A stretch of 64,000 nt of DNA from Leucobacter celer subsp. astrifaciens (GCF_001273835.1 NZ_JHEI01000135.1:292217-356216); one strand, 5' to 3'; positions 50,456 to 60,310 are shown, counted from the first letter of the stretch. Notes: generated from the sequence alone by a model not told the origin. Made by a program: numbers and translations.

Positions 50456-52150
50456 CTAACCGGTGACGGCCCCTTCAGAGGCCGACCGCACGAGCTTCGC
50501 GTACTTCGCCAGAACACCGCGCGTGTATCGCGGGGGAAGCGGGGCCCAGCTTTCTCGTCGGGCCTCGAGCTCAGCGGGATCTACCAGCAGATCGAGCGTT
50601 TGTGCAGCGATGTCGACCCGAATCAGGTCTCCGTCGCGGACCAGGGCGACCGGACCTCCGTCCGTCGCCTCAGGTGCGATGTGGCCGATGCAGAGGCCGG
50701 TTGTGCCGCCCGAGAATCGTCCGTCCGTCAATAGTAGTACATCTTTTCCGAGCCCGGCGCCCTTGATGGCCGCCGTGATGGCGAGCATCTCGCGCATACC
50801 GGGTCCGCCCTTCGGACCCTCGTACCGGATCACCACGATGTCGCCCTTGGAGATCGCGCCCTCGGTGAGGGCGTCCATCGCGGCGCGCTCGCGGTCGAAC
50901 ACCCGCGCCGGCCCCTCGAACAGCTCGGCGTCGAAGCCCGCGGTCTTCACCACGGCGCCCTCGGGCGCGAGAGAGCCGTGCAGGACCGTGAGCCCGCCCG
51001 TCGCGTGGATCGGGTCGTCGAGCTGGTGCACGACCTCGCCGTCGAGCGGGTCGGGGTCGAGCTCGGCCAGGTTCTCCGCCATCGTCTTGCCCGTGACGGT
51101 GAGCGCATCGCCGTGCAGCAGGCCCGCATCGAGCAGCGCCTTGAGCACGACGGGCACGCCGCCGTGGCGGTCGATGTCGGCCATCACGTACTTGCCGAAC
51201 GGCTTCATGTCTGCGAGGTGCGGCACCTTCGCGCCGATGCGGTTGAAGTCGTCGAGGGTCAGGTCGACCTCGGCCTCGCGGGCGATGGCGAGCAGGTGCA
51301 GCACCGCGTTGGTGGAGCCGCCGTAGGCCATCAGCAGCGCGATGGCGTTCTCGAAGGCCTTCTTCGTCATGATGTCGCGGGCGGTGATGCCCAGACGGAT
51401 CATATTCACGACCGCTTCGCCCGAGCGATGGGCGAAGTAGTCCCGGCGTCGATCAGCGCTGGGCGGTGCGGCCGAGCCCGGCAGGCTCATGCCGAGGGCT
51501 TCCGCGATCGAGGCCATGGTGTTGGCGGTGTACATGCCGCCGCAGGCGCCCTCGCCGGGAGCGATCGCGCACTCGATGCGCTTGAGGTCCTCCTCGCTCA
51601 TCGTTCCGGCCTTGCACGCGCCGACCGCCTCGAAGGCGTCGATGATCGTGACCTCTTTCTGGGTGCCGTCGGTGAGCTTCACCCAGCCGGGCGCGATGGA
51701 TCCCGCGTACAGGAAGACGGAGGCGAGATCGAGCCGGGCCGCCGCCATGAGCATGCCGGGCAGCGACTTGTCGCAGCCGGCGAGCACCACGGTGCCGTCG
51801 AGCCGCTCGGCCATCACCACGGTCTCGACGGAGTCGGCGATGACCTCACGCGAGACGAGCGAGAAGTGCATGCCCTCGTGGCCCATCGAGATGCCGTCGG
51901 AGACCGAGATGGTGCCGAACTGCAGCGGATAGCCGCCGCCGGAGTGCACGCCCTCCTTGGCGCCCTGCGCCAGGCGGTCGAGGCTGAGGTTGCACGGCGT
52001 GATCTCGTTCCACGAGCTCGCAATGCCGATCTGGGGCTTATCCCAGTCCTCGTCTCCCATGCCGACGGCGCGGAGCATGCCCCTCGCCGCGGCCTTCTCG
52101 ATCCCATCGGTGACGTCGCGGCTCCGCGGCTTCATATCGATCTCTGACAT
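50456..52150 (-). CDS. ilvD: Dihydroxy-acid dehydratase
   Basis: It dehydrates dihydroxy-isovalerate and dihydroxy-methylvalerate to the keto acids. Iron-sulfur ligand cysteines are seen in [19 protein letters not shown] and [13 protein letters not shown], fitting the [2Fe-2S] form. At 564 aa it is full length. The start is ATG. It is upstream of ilvBNC on the same strand and may be co-transcribed with them. Confidence 0.96.
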   Translation of the reverse strand: MSEIDMKPRSRDVTDGIEKAAARGMLRAVGMGDEDWDKPQIGIASSWNEITPCNLSLDRLAQGAKEGVHSGGGYPLQFGTISVSDGISMGHEGMHFSLVSREVIADSVETVVMAERLDGTVVLAGCDKSLPGMLMAAARLDLASVFLYAGSIAPGWVKLTDGTQKEVTIIDAFEAVGACKAGTMSEEDLKRIECAIAPGEGACGGMYTANTMASIAEALGMSLPGSAAPPSADRRRDYFAHRSGEAVVNMIRLGITARDIMTKKAFENAIALLMAYGGSTNAVLHLLAIAREAEVDLTLDDFNRIGAKVPHLADMKPFGKYVMADIDRHGGVPVVLKALLDAGLLHGDALTVTGKTMAENLAELDPDPLDGEVVHQLDDPIHATGGLTVLHGSLAPEGAVVKTAGFDAELFEGPARVFDRERAAMDALTEGAISKGDIVVIRYEGPKGGPGMREMLAITAAIKGAGLGKDVLLLTDGRFSGGTTGLCIGHIAPEATDGGPVALVRDGDLIRVDIAAQTLDLLVDPAELEARRESWAPLPPRYTRGVLAKYAKLVRSASEGAVTG

Positions 52151-52267
52151 ACGCTCCAGTCTAAGCCCTCACTCATGCTCCGGCGGTTCTGGCACGGCCG
52201 CCCTAGCCGATCGGAAGCAGCGGTGCCACCCCTCCCCCGCGTGAGTCTCACCCGCTAGGCTGTCGGC

Positions 52268-52477
52268 ATGTCGATCGGCAAGTACGTCACCAACCCCGGC
52301 GTCATCGGTGCAGCCCTGGGCGCCGCCACCACAGCACGTCGCACGCAGTCCATGCGCAAGGACTGGCGGCGGATCCTCGTCTGGGGCGTATGGCTCGCGG
52401 GCCTGGCACTCGCGGTCGCGAGCGTCGCCATGCAGGAGCAGGACGACGACTTCTCATCGGAGCGGCGAGCGAAGTAG
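52268..52477 (+). CDS. Small single-pass membrane protein
   Basis: This is a 69-aa protein with a basic N-terminal half, one helix (ILVWGVWLAGLALAVASVAM, about residues 36-55) and a charged tail (QEQDDDFSSERRAK). Its function is unknown. It is supported by position and composition only: it lies between ilvD (divergent) and the nhaA leader, on the nhaA strand. No strong ribosome site is seen. Confidence 0.6.
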   Translation: MSIGKYVTNPGVIGAALGAATTARRTQSMRKDWRRILVWGVWLAGLALAVASVAMQEQDDDFSSERRAK

Positions 52478-52562
52478 GGTCGCGCAAAAGTCGATAGGCT
52501 GTATCCCGGTGAGCCGGGAAGTCTGGTCGGCAATTCGAGTCGACCGACCCCGAAAGGCCGCC
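52478..52562 (+). ncRNA. Candidate structured leader RNA of nhaA
   Basis: The 85 bases before nhaA contain the hairpin CCCGG-TGAG-CCGGG (52505-52518), the linker AAGTCT, and a second hairpin GGTCGG...CCGACC (52525-52549), followed by GAAAGG as ribosome site. The central GCCGGGAAGTCTGGTCGGC looks conserved: I recall similar sequences in front of other actinobacterial nhaA genes but cannot verify it here. It may be a riboswitch or other cis-regulator. Confidence 0.5.
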
Positions 52563-53789
52563 ATGTCCGTTCCTCCCGCCCAGCGCAGCAGGCCCCGCCG
52601 CATCCTCGCACTCGTCAACAAACGCGAGGCCGCCCGCGTCAGCCGGCTGCTGCGCGCTGAACTGCCCGGGGGCATCCTCGTCATGGCGGCGGCGCTCGCG
52701 GGCTTCGTCGCGGCCAACAGCCCGCTCGCCGCCGGCTACTTCTCGCTCCGGGACGCCCGAATCGGCCCCGAGTCGCTGCACCTCGATCTCAGTGTGGGCC
52801 ACTGGGCCTCCGACGGACTGCTCGCGATCTTCTTCTTCATGGTCGGGCTCGAGCTCAAGCGCGAGTTCGTCTCGGGTGCGCTCCGCCGCTTCTCCACCGC
52901 GATCGTCCCGGTCGCGGCGGCCTTCGGCGGGGTCGCGATCCCCGCACTCATCTACGTCGCCTTCACCGCCGGAACCCCCGACGTCCACGGCTGGGCCATC
53001 CCCACCGCCACCGACATCGCCTTCGCCGTCGCGGTGCTCGGCCTCATCGCACCGCGCATCCCGCCGGCCCTGCGCATGTTCCTGCTCACCCTCGCGGTGG
53101 TCGACGATCTCATCGCGATCACCATCATCGCGATCTTCTACACGAGCGGGATCGAGATCTGGGCGCTCGCGGCCGCTCTGGCGGTGATCGCGCTCTACGC
53201 GCTCGTCGCGCGGCGGTTCGCCCCGCAACTCGCGCGTTCCTCGTGGGCGCCGTGGCTCGTCCTGCTGCCCATCGGCGTCGTCGCGTGGGCCCTGTTCCAC
53301 GCGTCGGGCATCCACGCCACGATCGCGGGCGTGCTGCTGGCGTTCACCGTGCCGGTCTCCGGCAGGGACGGCACGCAGCTCGCCGAGATCTTCGAGCACC
53401 GCTTCCGCCCGCTCTCGAGCGGCATCGCCGTGCCGGTGTTCGCCTTCTTCGCGGCGGGCGTCGCCGTCGGCGGCGACTCGCGCTTCCCGTTCGACCCGAT
53501 CGCATTCGGGATCGTGGCGGGCCTCGTGCTCGGCAAGCCGCTCGGCATCTCGCTCATCACCTGGCTGCTGACGCGCTTCACACGGGCCCGGCTCGACCCG
53601 GCGGTGCGCTGGCGCGAGCTCATCGGGGTCGGCGCGCTGGCCGGGGTCGGGTTCACGGTGTCGCTGCTCGTCACCGAGCTGAGCTTCTCGGACCCCGCCG
53701 ACGCGGACACCGCCCGTCTGGCCGTGATGGCCGGCTCGCTGCTCGCCGTGGCCGTCGCCTCGGCGCTGCTCGTTCGCCGGCGACGGTGA
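52563..53789 (+). CDS. nhaA: Na+/H+ antiporter NhaA
   Basis: This inner-membrane antiporter exchanges cytoplasmic Na+ or Li+ for protons in pH and salt homeostasis. The protein has 408 aa and about 12 helices. The ion-binding Asp pair is in LAVVDDLIAI, and the TDIAFA unwound-helix motif is present (IPTATDIAFAVAVLGL). The start is ATG with GAAAGG five bases before it. A structured leader precedes it and a strong terminator follows at 53796-53824. Confidence 0.95.
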   Translation: MSVPPAQRSRPRRILALVNKREAARVSRLLRAELPGGILVMAAALAGFVAANSPLAAGYFSLRDARIGPESLHLDLSVGHWASDGLLAIFFFMVGLELKREFVSGALRRFSTAIVPVAAAFGGVAIPALIYVAFTAGTPDVHGWAIPTATDIAFAVAVLGLIAPRIPPALRMFLLTLAVVDDLIAITIIAIFYTSGIEIWALAAALAVIALYALVARRFAPQLARSSWAPWLVLLPIGVVAWALFHASGIHATIAGVLLAFTVPVSGRDGTQLAEIFEHRFRPLSSGIAVPVFAFFAAGVAVGGDSRFPFDPIAFGIVAGLVLGKPLGISLITWLLTRFTRARLDPAVRWRELIGVGALAGVGFTVSLLVTELSFSDPADADTARLAVMAGSLLAVAVASALLVRRRR

Positions 53790-53795
53790 GCGGGC

Positions 53796-53824
53796 GGTCC
53801 GGGCGGCGCGATCCCGCCCGGACC
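53796..53824 (+). terminator. nhaA terminator
   Basis: GGTCCGGGCGG and CCGCCCGGACC form a perfect 11-bp stem with a 7-nt loop, beginning 7 bp after the nhaA stop codon. Confidence 0.82.
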
Positions 53825-53911
53825 GGCGCGCCACGCCCGAGCAGCGCGAGTCGATTTTTACTGCCGAGCCGAGCCGTGTTAGAGTATTCCTCGTTGCTCA
53901 GCGAGCAGCAG

Positions 53912-53984
<73 letters not shown>

Positions 53985-54081
53985 CGCATCTCGGAAGGCC
54001 CGGCACAACGTGTCGGGCCTTTCGCGTACCCGGAGGTTCCGTTCACCTCCGGTTCAGTTCCAGCCCAGGAAGCCGAGACCG

Positions 54082-54888
54082 ATGACCCAGCAGCTCCCCG
54101 CCCACTCCGCAGACCTCGCGTTCGCGCTCGAACTCGCCGACCTCGCCGATTCGATCTCACTCCCCCGCTTCCACTCGGCCGATCTCGCGATCGAGACCAA
54201 GCCCGATCGCACCTTCGTCACCGACGCCGATCGCGCCGTCGAGGCCGCCATCCGCGCTCGCATCGAGGCGGATCGTCCGGAGGACGGCTTCTTCGGAGAG
54301 GAATCGGGTCGCGAGGATCGCGGCTCGCGCCGCTGGATCGTCGATCCCATCGACGGCACCGCCAACTTCCTGCGTGGGGTTCCCAACTGGGCCACGCTCA
54401 TCGCGCTCGAGATCGACGGCACGCCCTCCGTCGGCGTGGTGTCGGCTCCGGCCTTCGGCGCGCGCTGGTGGGCCGAGACCGATGGCGGTTCGTGGGGTCG
54501 ACGGGTCGGCGAGGATCCGCGCCGGCTGCGGGTGTCGGGCGTGCGCGAGCTCGAGCACGCCTCGCTCAGCTTCCAGAGCATCGAGCAGTGGGATCTCGCC
54601 GGCTATCTCGACCCGCTCATCGCGCTCACGCGAGCGGTCTGGCGGGATCGCGCCTACGGCGACATGTGGTCGTACATGCTGCTGGCCGAGGGGCTCGTCG
54701 ACATCGTCGCGGAGTTCGACGTGAAGGCGTACGACCTCGCCGCTCTCGTGCCGATCGTGCGCGAGGCGGGCGGCCGCTTCACCGATATCGACGGCTCCGA
54801 GAGCGCCTGGAACGGCAGCTCGCTCGCGACGAACGGCGCCCTGCACGACGCGGTGCGCGAGACGATCGCCGCCTCACTGGGGCGCTGA
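54082..54888 (+). CDS. hisN: Inositol monophosphatase-family phosphatase, probable histidinol-phosphatase HisN
   Basis: This 268-aa Mg-dependent phosphatase has the metal site FFGEESGRED, then WIVDPIDGTANFLRGVP, with the third site in YDLAALVPIVREAGG. In actinobacteria the close relative HisN removes phosphate from histidinol phosphate, and the RGVPNWATLIALE context fits HisN better than a general inositol phosphatase. The assignment rests on recall of the family. The ATG at 54082 is chosen; the frame open before it runs through the tRNA gene. Confidence 0.8.
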   Translation: MTQQLPAHSADLAFALELADLADSISLPRFHSADLAIETKPDRTFVTDADRAVEAAIRARIEADRPEDGFFGEESGREDRGSRRWIVDPIDGTANFLRGVPNWATLIALEIDGTPSVGVVSAPAFGARWWAETDGGSWGRRVGEDPRRLRVSGVRELEHASLSFQSIEQWDLAGYLDPLIALTRAVWRDRAYGDMWSYMLLAEGLVDIVAEFDVKAYDLAALVPIVREAGGRFTDIDGSESAWNGSSLATNGALHDAVRETIAASLGR

Positions 54889-54889
54889 C

Positions 54890-55282
54890 GTGGCTCCCGA
54901 GACCGCCCGCGGCGCACGCCCGGCGTCGATCGCACTCGCGGTGGCGTGCGACGCGCTGCTCGTGGGCCTGTTCGCAGGCCTCGGCCGCAACGAGCACGCG
55001 CGCGCCGCGACTCTGGGCGGGCTGCTCGAGACCGCGTGGCCGTTCCTCGCGGGGCTCGCGATCATGTGGATCGCGGCGACGGTGTGGAAGCGCCCGTTCG
55101 CCGTCGTGCGCTCCGGCATCCCGATCTGGGCCGGCACCGTGGCCATCGGCATGCTGCTGCGCGCGCTCACGGGTGCGGGCACCGCGCTGCCCTTCGTGAT
55201 CGTCGCCACGATCACGCTGGGGGCCTTCCTGCTCGGCTGGCGCGCCCTCGTCGCGCTGATAGCAAAACTCCGCCGCGCGTAG
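54890..55282 (+). CDS. DUF3054 family membrane protein
   Basis: This 130-aa protein has four hydrophobic helices and the DUF3054-like features CDALLVGLFAGLGRNEHAR near the start and WPFLAGLAIMWIAATVWKRP in the middle. Its function is unknown. It starts at GTG one base after the hisN-like stop, so they form an operon. Its stop codon lies within the terminator hairpin. Confidence 0.87.
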   Translation: MAPETARGARPASIALAVACDALLVGLFAGLGRNEHARAATLGGLLETAWPFLAGLAIMWIAATVWKRPFAVVRSGIPIWAGTVAIGMLLRALTGAGTALPFVIVATITLGAFLLGWRALVALIAKLRRA

Positions 55283-55299
55283 AAGAACGCGCGGCGGAG
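55268..55299. terminator. Bidirectional terminator between DUF3054 and gap
   Basis: CTCCGCCGCGCG (55268-55279) and CGCGCGGCGGAG (55288-55299) form a perfect 12-bp stem. On the minus strand it is followed by TTTT, so it is a classical terminator for gap. It also closes the plus-strand operon. Confidence 0.9.
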
Positions 55300-55315
55300 T
55301 CGGGCTGCCGGGGGG

Positions 55316-56317
55316 TCAGGCCGCGAGCTTCGCGAGCATCTGCGCCGCGCGGTTGGAGAATCCCCACTCGTTGTCGTACCAGGCGACGACCTTCACGTAA
55401 CGGCCGTCGACCTGGGTCAGGTCTGAGTCGAAGATCGACGAGTACGGGTTTCCGACGATGTCGGACGAGACCAGCGGATCCTCGGAGTACTGCAGTACAC
55501 CCTTGAGCGGGCCCTCCGCGGCGGCGTTGCGGTACGCCGAGAGCACCTCGTCGAGGGTCACCTCGCGCGACACGGTCGCGTTGAGCTCGACGATGGATCC
55601 GACGGGCACGGGCACGCGGATCGAGGTTCCCTCGAGCTTGCCGTCGAGCTGCGGCAGCACGAGCCCGATCGCCTTCGCCGCTCCCGTCGTGGTCGGCACG
55701 ATGTTCAGGGCGGCCGCCCGGGCACGACGCGGGTCGCTGTGCGGCCCGTCGATGAGGTTCTGATCCTGCGTGTAGGCGTGCACGGTGGTCATGAACCCGT
55801 GTTCGACACCGGCGAGCTTGTCGAGCACGTCCGCAAGCGGGGCGAACGCGTTCGTGGTGCACGATGCGTTCGAGACGATGAAGTCCTTCTCGGGATCGTA
55901 GAGGTCGTCGTTGACGCCGTAGACGACGGTGAGATCCGCACCGGTCGCCGGGGCGCTGATGAGCACGCGCCGGGCACCCGCCTCGATGTGCTTGCGGGCC
56001 CCCTCGGCCTTGGTGAAGCGCCCCGTCGATTCGAGCACGACGTCGACGCCGAGCTCGCCCCACGGCAGCTGCGCGGGATCGGCGGAGGCGAACACCTTGA
56101 TGCGGTGGTCGTCGACGCGCAACTCCCCGTCGGCGAAGGAGATGTCCCGCCCGAGCCGCCCGTAGACGCTGTCCCACTCCAGCAGGTGGGCGAGAGTGGC
56201 GCCATCGGTGAGATCGTTGATCGCCACGACCTCGAGTTCGCTCTCCTGCGAGAGCAGGGCGCGGAGCACGCCGCGCCCGATTCGTCCGAAGCCATTGATT
56301 GCTACACGACCGGTCAT
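55316..56317 (-). CDS. gap: Glyceraldehyde-3-phosphate dehydrogenase, type I
   Basis: It oxidises and phosphorylates glyceraldehyde 3-phosphate in glycolysis. The catalytic cysteine is Cys153 in SNASCTTNAFAP, the Rossmann motif is INGFGRIGRG, and Asp35 in INDLTD suggests preference for NAD. At 333 aa it is full length. It is monocistronic, not linked to pgk/tpiA, and may be a second copy; that cannot be judged from this window. The start is ATG. Confidence 0.95.
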   Translation of the reverse strand: MTGRVAINGFGRIGRGVLRALLSQESELEVVAINDLTDGATLAHLLEWDSVYGRLGRDISFADGELRVDDHRIKVFASADPAQLPWGELGVDVVLESTGRFTKAEGARKHIEAGARRVLISAPATGADLTVVYGVNDDLYDPEKDFIVSNASCTTNAFAPLADVLDKLAGVEHGFMTTVHAYTQDQNLIDGPHSDPRRARAAALNIVPTTTGAAKAIGLVLPQLDGKLEGTSIRVPVPVGSIVELNATVSREVTLDEVLSAYRNAAAEGPLKGVLQYSEDPLVSSDIVGNPYSSIFDSDLTQVDGRYVKVVAWYDNEWGFSNRAAQMLAKLAA

Positions 56318-56446
56318 GAATTCAGGTTCCCTTTCAGAAGCGCGTTCAGAGGTATCTGAGTCCAGACTGTCGCACTCCCGCGCGCAAGAACAGTGGCTGT
56401 AATGCCATAGTTCGAATGGATAAGGCCAAGATCGCGCGCTCGCTTC

Positions 56447-57385
56447 TCAGGACTCCGAGAAGGTGCGGCGGTACTCGGTCGGCGTCGTGCCGAGCACTCG
56501 CCGGAAGTAGCGCCGCAGGTTGGTCGCCGTGCCGAGCCCGACGGTCGCGGCGATCTCCTCGATCGCGAGGTCCGTCTCCTCGAGCAGCTCGCGGGCTCGA
56601 TCGACGCGGGCCCGCATGATCCACTGCATCGGCGTATAGCCGGTCTCGTCGCGGAACCGGCGGGAGAAGGTGCGCGGCGAGACGCTCGCGTGCCCCGCCA
56701 GCCGCTCGATCGTGAGCGGCTCGCCGAGGCGGCGCAGCGCCCAGTCCCGCGTGCGGGTGAAGCGCTCGCCGTGCGATTCGGGCACGCTCTGGGGCACGTA
56801 CTGCGCCTGGCCGCCGCTGCGGTACGGCGCCGCGACGAGGCGCCGCGCCGCGTGGTTCGCGACCGCCATGCCGGCCTCCTTGCGCAGGATGTGCAGGCAG
56901 AGGTCGATGCCCGATGCCGCTCCGGCCGAGGTGAGCACCGATCCCTCGTCGACGAACAGCACCCGGTCGTCGACCTGCACCCGGGGGTAGCGCTCCGCGA
57001 GGCTCCGCGCGTAGTGCCAGTGCGTCGTAGCCCGGCGTCCGTCGAGCAGTCCCGTCTCGGCCAGCGCGAAGGCGCCGGTCGAGATCGCGGCGAGCCGCGC
57101 CCCGCGCTCGTGGGCGCGCAGCAGTGCCGCGGTGAGCGCCTCCGGGGGGCGCTCGCGATCCGGATACCGGTATCCGGGGACGAAGATGAGGTCGGCCTCA
57201 TCGAGCGCCTCGAGGCCGTGCTCGACGTGGTAGGACAGCCCGTCGCCGCCGGCGATGAGCCCGGGGTGCACCCCGCAGACGTCGACCGAGTACGGCATGC
57301 TGGCGCGCGTGGTGAACATCTGCGCGGGGATGCCGACGTCGAGGGGTTTCGCCCCTTCCAGCACGACGACTGCGACTCGCCTCAT
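56447..57385 (-). CDS. GlxA-like AraC-family regulator with a degenerate DJ-1/PfpI domain
   Basis: The 312-aa protein has an N-terminal DJ-1/PfpI class I amidotransferase-like domain (residues 3-165) and C-terminal AraC helix-turn-helix motifs (PLTIERLAGHASVSPRTFSRRFRDETGYTPMQWI; LAIEEIAATVGLGTATNLRRYFRR). The nucleophile position, usually Cys in SVCTGAF-like motifs, is Ser102 here (AISTGAFALAETGLLDGR), so it should be a ligand sensor, not an enzyme. It starts at ATG and is divergent from the DUF2252 gene. Its target is unknown. Confidence 0.88.
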   Translation of the reverse strand: MRRVAVVVLEGAKPLDVGIPAQMFTTRASMPYSVDVCGVHPGLIAGGDGLSYHVEHGLEALDEADLIFVPGYRYPDRERPPEALTAALLRAHERGARLAAISTGAFALAETGLLDGRRATTHWHYARSLAERYPRVQVDDRVLFVDEGSVLTSAGAASGIDLCLHILRKEAGMAVANHAARRLVAAPYRSGGQAQYVPQSVPESHGERFTRTRDWALRRLGEPLTIERLAGHASVSPRTFSRRFRDETGYTPMQWIMRARVDRARELLEETDLAIEEIAATVGLGTATNLRRYFRRVLGTTPTEYRRTFSES

Positions 57386-57464
57386 GGTGCATCAGTGTAC
57401 CGGGGCCGGGCTCGGCCGCCCTCCCGGAGGCGCCGGCCCGGCGGTGTCCGAGGCCCGTGCGACA

Positions 57465-58868
57465 ATGATGCCCATGACCCCCACGACATCGTCGTCGTCG
57501 CTGCAGGCGGCCCCCGATCCGTTCGGCGACCGGCACCTCCCCGAGAGCACCTCCGAGCGCCTGGCGATCGGCCGCGAACTGCGCGCCCGGGTGCCCCGAC
57601 GCGCGCAGGCCGAGCTGCCGATCGCAGCGGACCGCGACCCGCTGGGCATACTCTCCGAGCAGAACCGCTCGCGGCTGCAGCATCTCATCCCGCTGCGGGT
57701 GGAGCGCATGTCGCAGAGCCCCTTCGCCTTCTACCGCGGCACCGCGGCGATCATGGCCGCCGATCTCGCCGCCGGCCCGCACGGCGGCGTGATCGTGCCG
57801 TCGTGCGGCGACGCCCACATCTCCAACTTCGGCTTCTACGCCTCGCCGCAGCGCATGCTCGTGTTCGATCTCAACGACTTCGACGAGGCGGCGTGGGCGC
57901 CCTGGGAGTGGGATCTCAAGCGGCTGGTGGCGAGCGTCGTGATCGCGGGCCAGGCGAGCAGCCGGGATGAGGACCGCATCCGCGACGCGGTGCTGCGAGC
58001 GGTGCGCGCCTACGCCCGAGCGCTCAGGGCCGGCGTCCTGGCGAGCCCCACCACCAGGTACTTCGCGCACTTCGACCCCGAGGCCGGCCTGGAACAGCGC
58101 GATCCGGCCTCGCAGCAGGTGCTGCGAACCGCCATCAAACACGCCCGCAAGCGCACCGGCGAGCGTGCGGCGCGCAAGCTGACCGAGACCGGTGAGGGAG
58201 GCCGACTCGTCTTCGTCGAGCGTGCGCCCACCATGACGAAGGCGGAGCCCGAGGTCGAGGAGCAGGCGCGCGGATACCTGAGGCGATATCTCATGAGCGC
58301 GAACGCAGATGTGCGCCAGCTGATGCGCCACTACGTGCTCAGCGACGTCGCGCGCCGCGTGGTCGGCGTCGGCAGCGTAGGCACCCGCTGCTCGCTCGCC
58401 CTGCTGCAGGACGGCGACGGCAGCGCCCTCATCATGCAGGCGAAGCAGGCCGTGCGCAGTGTGCTCGAGCAGTACGGCGGTATCGCGCAGCCGCTCGAAC
58501 TGCAGTCCCACGTGGCGCAGCACGGAGAGGGAGGACGCGTCGTGGCGCTGCAACGGATGCTGCAGTCGCTCTCCGACCCCTTCCTCGGATACCTGCGCGG
58601 GGACGACGTCGATCTCTACGTGCGGCAGTTCCACGACATGAAGGGCGGGATCGAAGCCGAGACGATCGATGACGAGCCCTTCACGGCGTACGCGCAGGCC
58701 TGCGCGGTGACGCTCGCCCGGGCCCACTGCCAGTCGCGCGATGCCGCGGTCGCGAGCGGCTACGTGGGCGGCGGGAACAGGCTGGGCGAGGCGCTGCTCG
58801 AGTGGGGCTACGCGTACGCGGCGCTCTCGCTGCGGGACTATCGGGCCTTCCTCGCGGAGCAGGAATGA
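57465..58868 (+). CDS. DUF2252 family protein
   Basis: This 467-aa protein belongs to DUF2252, a kinase-like-fold family of unknown function common in actinobacteria. Family features are SPFAFYRGTAAIMAADLA, the highly conserved SCGDAHISNFGFYASPQRMLVFDLNDFDEA (HxxN and DxxD, as in phosphotransferase-type active sites) and PWEWDLKRLVASVV. The ATG at 57465 is preferred by GAGG spacing; ATGs at 57468 and 57474 are alternatives. Its stop overlaps the start of the next gene (ATGA). Confidence 0.9.
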   Translation: MMPMTPTTSSSSLQAAPDPFGDRHLPESTSERLAIGRELRARVPRRAQAELPIAADRDPLGILSEQNRSRLQHLIPLRVERMSQSPFAFYRGTAAIMAADLAAGPHGGVIVPSCGDAHISNFGFYASPQRMLVFDLNDFDEAAWAPWEWDLKRLVASVVIAGQASSRDEDRIRDAVLRAVRAYARALRAGVLASPTTRYFAHFDPEAGLEQRDPASQQVLRTAIKHARKRTGERAARKLTETGEGGRLVFVERAPTMTKAEPEVEEQARGYLRRYLMSANADVRQLMRHYVLSDVARRVVGVGSVGTRCSLALLQDGDGSALIMQAKQAVRSVLEQYGGIAQPLELQSHVAQHGEGGRVVALQRMLQSLSDPFLGYLRGDDVDLYVRQFHDMKGGIEAETIDDEPFTAYAQACAVTLARAHCQSRDAAVASGYVGGGNRLGEALLEWGYAYAALSLRDYRAFLAEQE

Positions 58869-60223
58869 CGAGCGGAGCCGCCTTGCAGAACCAGCACGAC
58901 ATCGAAGCCCTGCAGGCGTACGTGGCCGAGCTCGAGGCCCGGAACCGCGAGCTGCGGGAAGCCGCCGCGCATCCAGGAGGCCGAGGCAGCGGCGCGCGCA
59001 ACCGGGGTCGCGCCCGCACCGCACTGGCCCTGATCCTCGTGCTCGTGAGCGTCATCCTCGCGCCCGTCGCGGTGCTCGGCACCTGGGCCCGGCTGCAGCT
59101 CGTCGACACGGACCGCTTCGTGCAGACCTTCGCCCCGCTCGCGGAGCAGCCCGAGGTGCAGTCGTTCGTGACCGATCAGGTGGTGGACGGCATCGAGCAG
59201 AACATCGACATCGACGGAATGGTCGGAGACGTCTTCGGGGGCATCGCCGAGCTCGATCTGCCGCCTCGCTCACTCGCTGCGATCTCGCTGCTCGAGGGCC
59301 CCGCCGCGGAGGGCATCCGGTCCCTCCTCGGCACCGGAGTCGAGCGCGTCGTGGCGTCGCCCCAGTTCGCTCAGCTCTGGGAGCTCGCGCTGCGCGAGAC
59401 GCACAGCCGCGCCATCGCCGTGATTCAGAGCGACCCCAACGCGGCGCTCCAGCTCTCGGACGACGGCACGCTCTCGCTCCAGCTCGACACGGTGATCCGC
59501 GAGGTCAAGCAGGTGCTCGTGCAGCAGGGGCTCGGCTTCGCCTCGGGCATCCCCGAGATCGACCGGGCCATCCCGATCCTCACCGCCGACTCGCTGGTGC
59601 TCGTGCGAACGCTCTACCAGGTCGCGGTGACGGCGGGCTACTGGCTGCCGTGGGGCGTGCTCGCGCTGCTCGTCGCGGGGATCGCGGTCGCGCGCAATCG
59701 CACCCGCTCCATCGCCTGGGCGGGCATCGGGCTCGCGGCCTCGTTCCTGTTGCTCGCAGCGGGGCTCGGAATCGGCAAGCAGTTTTTCGTGGGAACGGTG
59801 AGCCCCTCGGTGATGCCCGCCGCGACCGCGCACGTGCTCTTCGATCAACTGACGCTGCTCATCTCCTCGACGCTGCTGGCGCTCGTCGTGCTGAGCCTCT
59901 TCATCGCAACCGGAGGCTGGCTCACGGGAGCCTCTCGCCCGGCGCGCGCGGTTCGCGGTGCCGCCGAGAGCGGATTCTCCGCGGTTCGCACCGCGGCGGA
60001 TCGGCGCGGGATCGGCACCGGCGCCTTCGGCCGGACCGTCGAGCGCTGGCGCTCGGCGATCATCTTCGCGACGGTCGGGATCGGCGTGCTCGTGCTCTTC
60101 CTGAGCCGGCCGATCACGACGGGCGGTGTCATAGGGACGCTGATCGCGGTGCTCGCGGCACTGCTCGTGACGGAGCTGGTGCGGCGGCCAGCGGACGAGG
60201 CCGTGCCGGCGACGCAGCGATGA
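58865..60223 (+). CDS. Multi-pass membrane protein of unknown function
   Basis: This 452-aa protein has a short N-terminal coiled-coil stretch (DIEALQAYVAELEARNRELREAA), a first helix at about residues 53-75, and a large extracytoplasmic domain of about 170 residues. A cluster of helices and one more near the C-terminus follow (five in all). I recognise no named family. The ATG at 58865 overlaps the DUF2252 stop and has GGAGCAGGA before it. Coupling with DUF2252 suggests a shared role, which is inference. Confidence 0.8.
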   Translation: MTSGAALQNQHDIEALQAYVAELEARNRELREAAAHPGGRGSGARNRGRARTALALILVLVSVILAPVAVLGTWARLQLVDTDRFVQTFAPLAEQPEVQSFVTDQVVDGIEQNIDIDGMVGDVFGGIAELDLPPRSLAAISLLEGPAAEGIRSLLGTGVERVVASPQFAQLWELALRETHSRAIAVIQSDPNAALQLSDDGTLSLQLDTVIREVKQVLVQQGLGFASGIPEIDRAIPILTADSLVLVRTLYQVAVTAGYWLPWGVLALLVAGIAVARNRTRSIAWAGIGLAASFLLLAAGLGIGKQFFVGTVSPSVMPAATAHVLFDQLTLLISSTLLALVVLSLFIATGGWLTGASRPARAVRGAAESGFSAVRTAADRRGIGTGAFGRTVERWRSAIIFATVGIGVLVLFLSRPITTGGVIGTLIAVLAALLVTELVRRPADEAVPATQR

Positions 60224-60310
60224 TCCGCGACGGAGAGCAGATCCTGGCCCTGGCGCAGATGGATCGACCGAACGCTGCGCCTCCTACCGAGCCGCTCGTA
60301 GGATAGGCCC

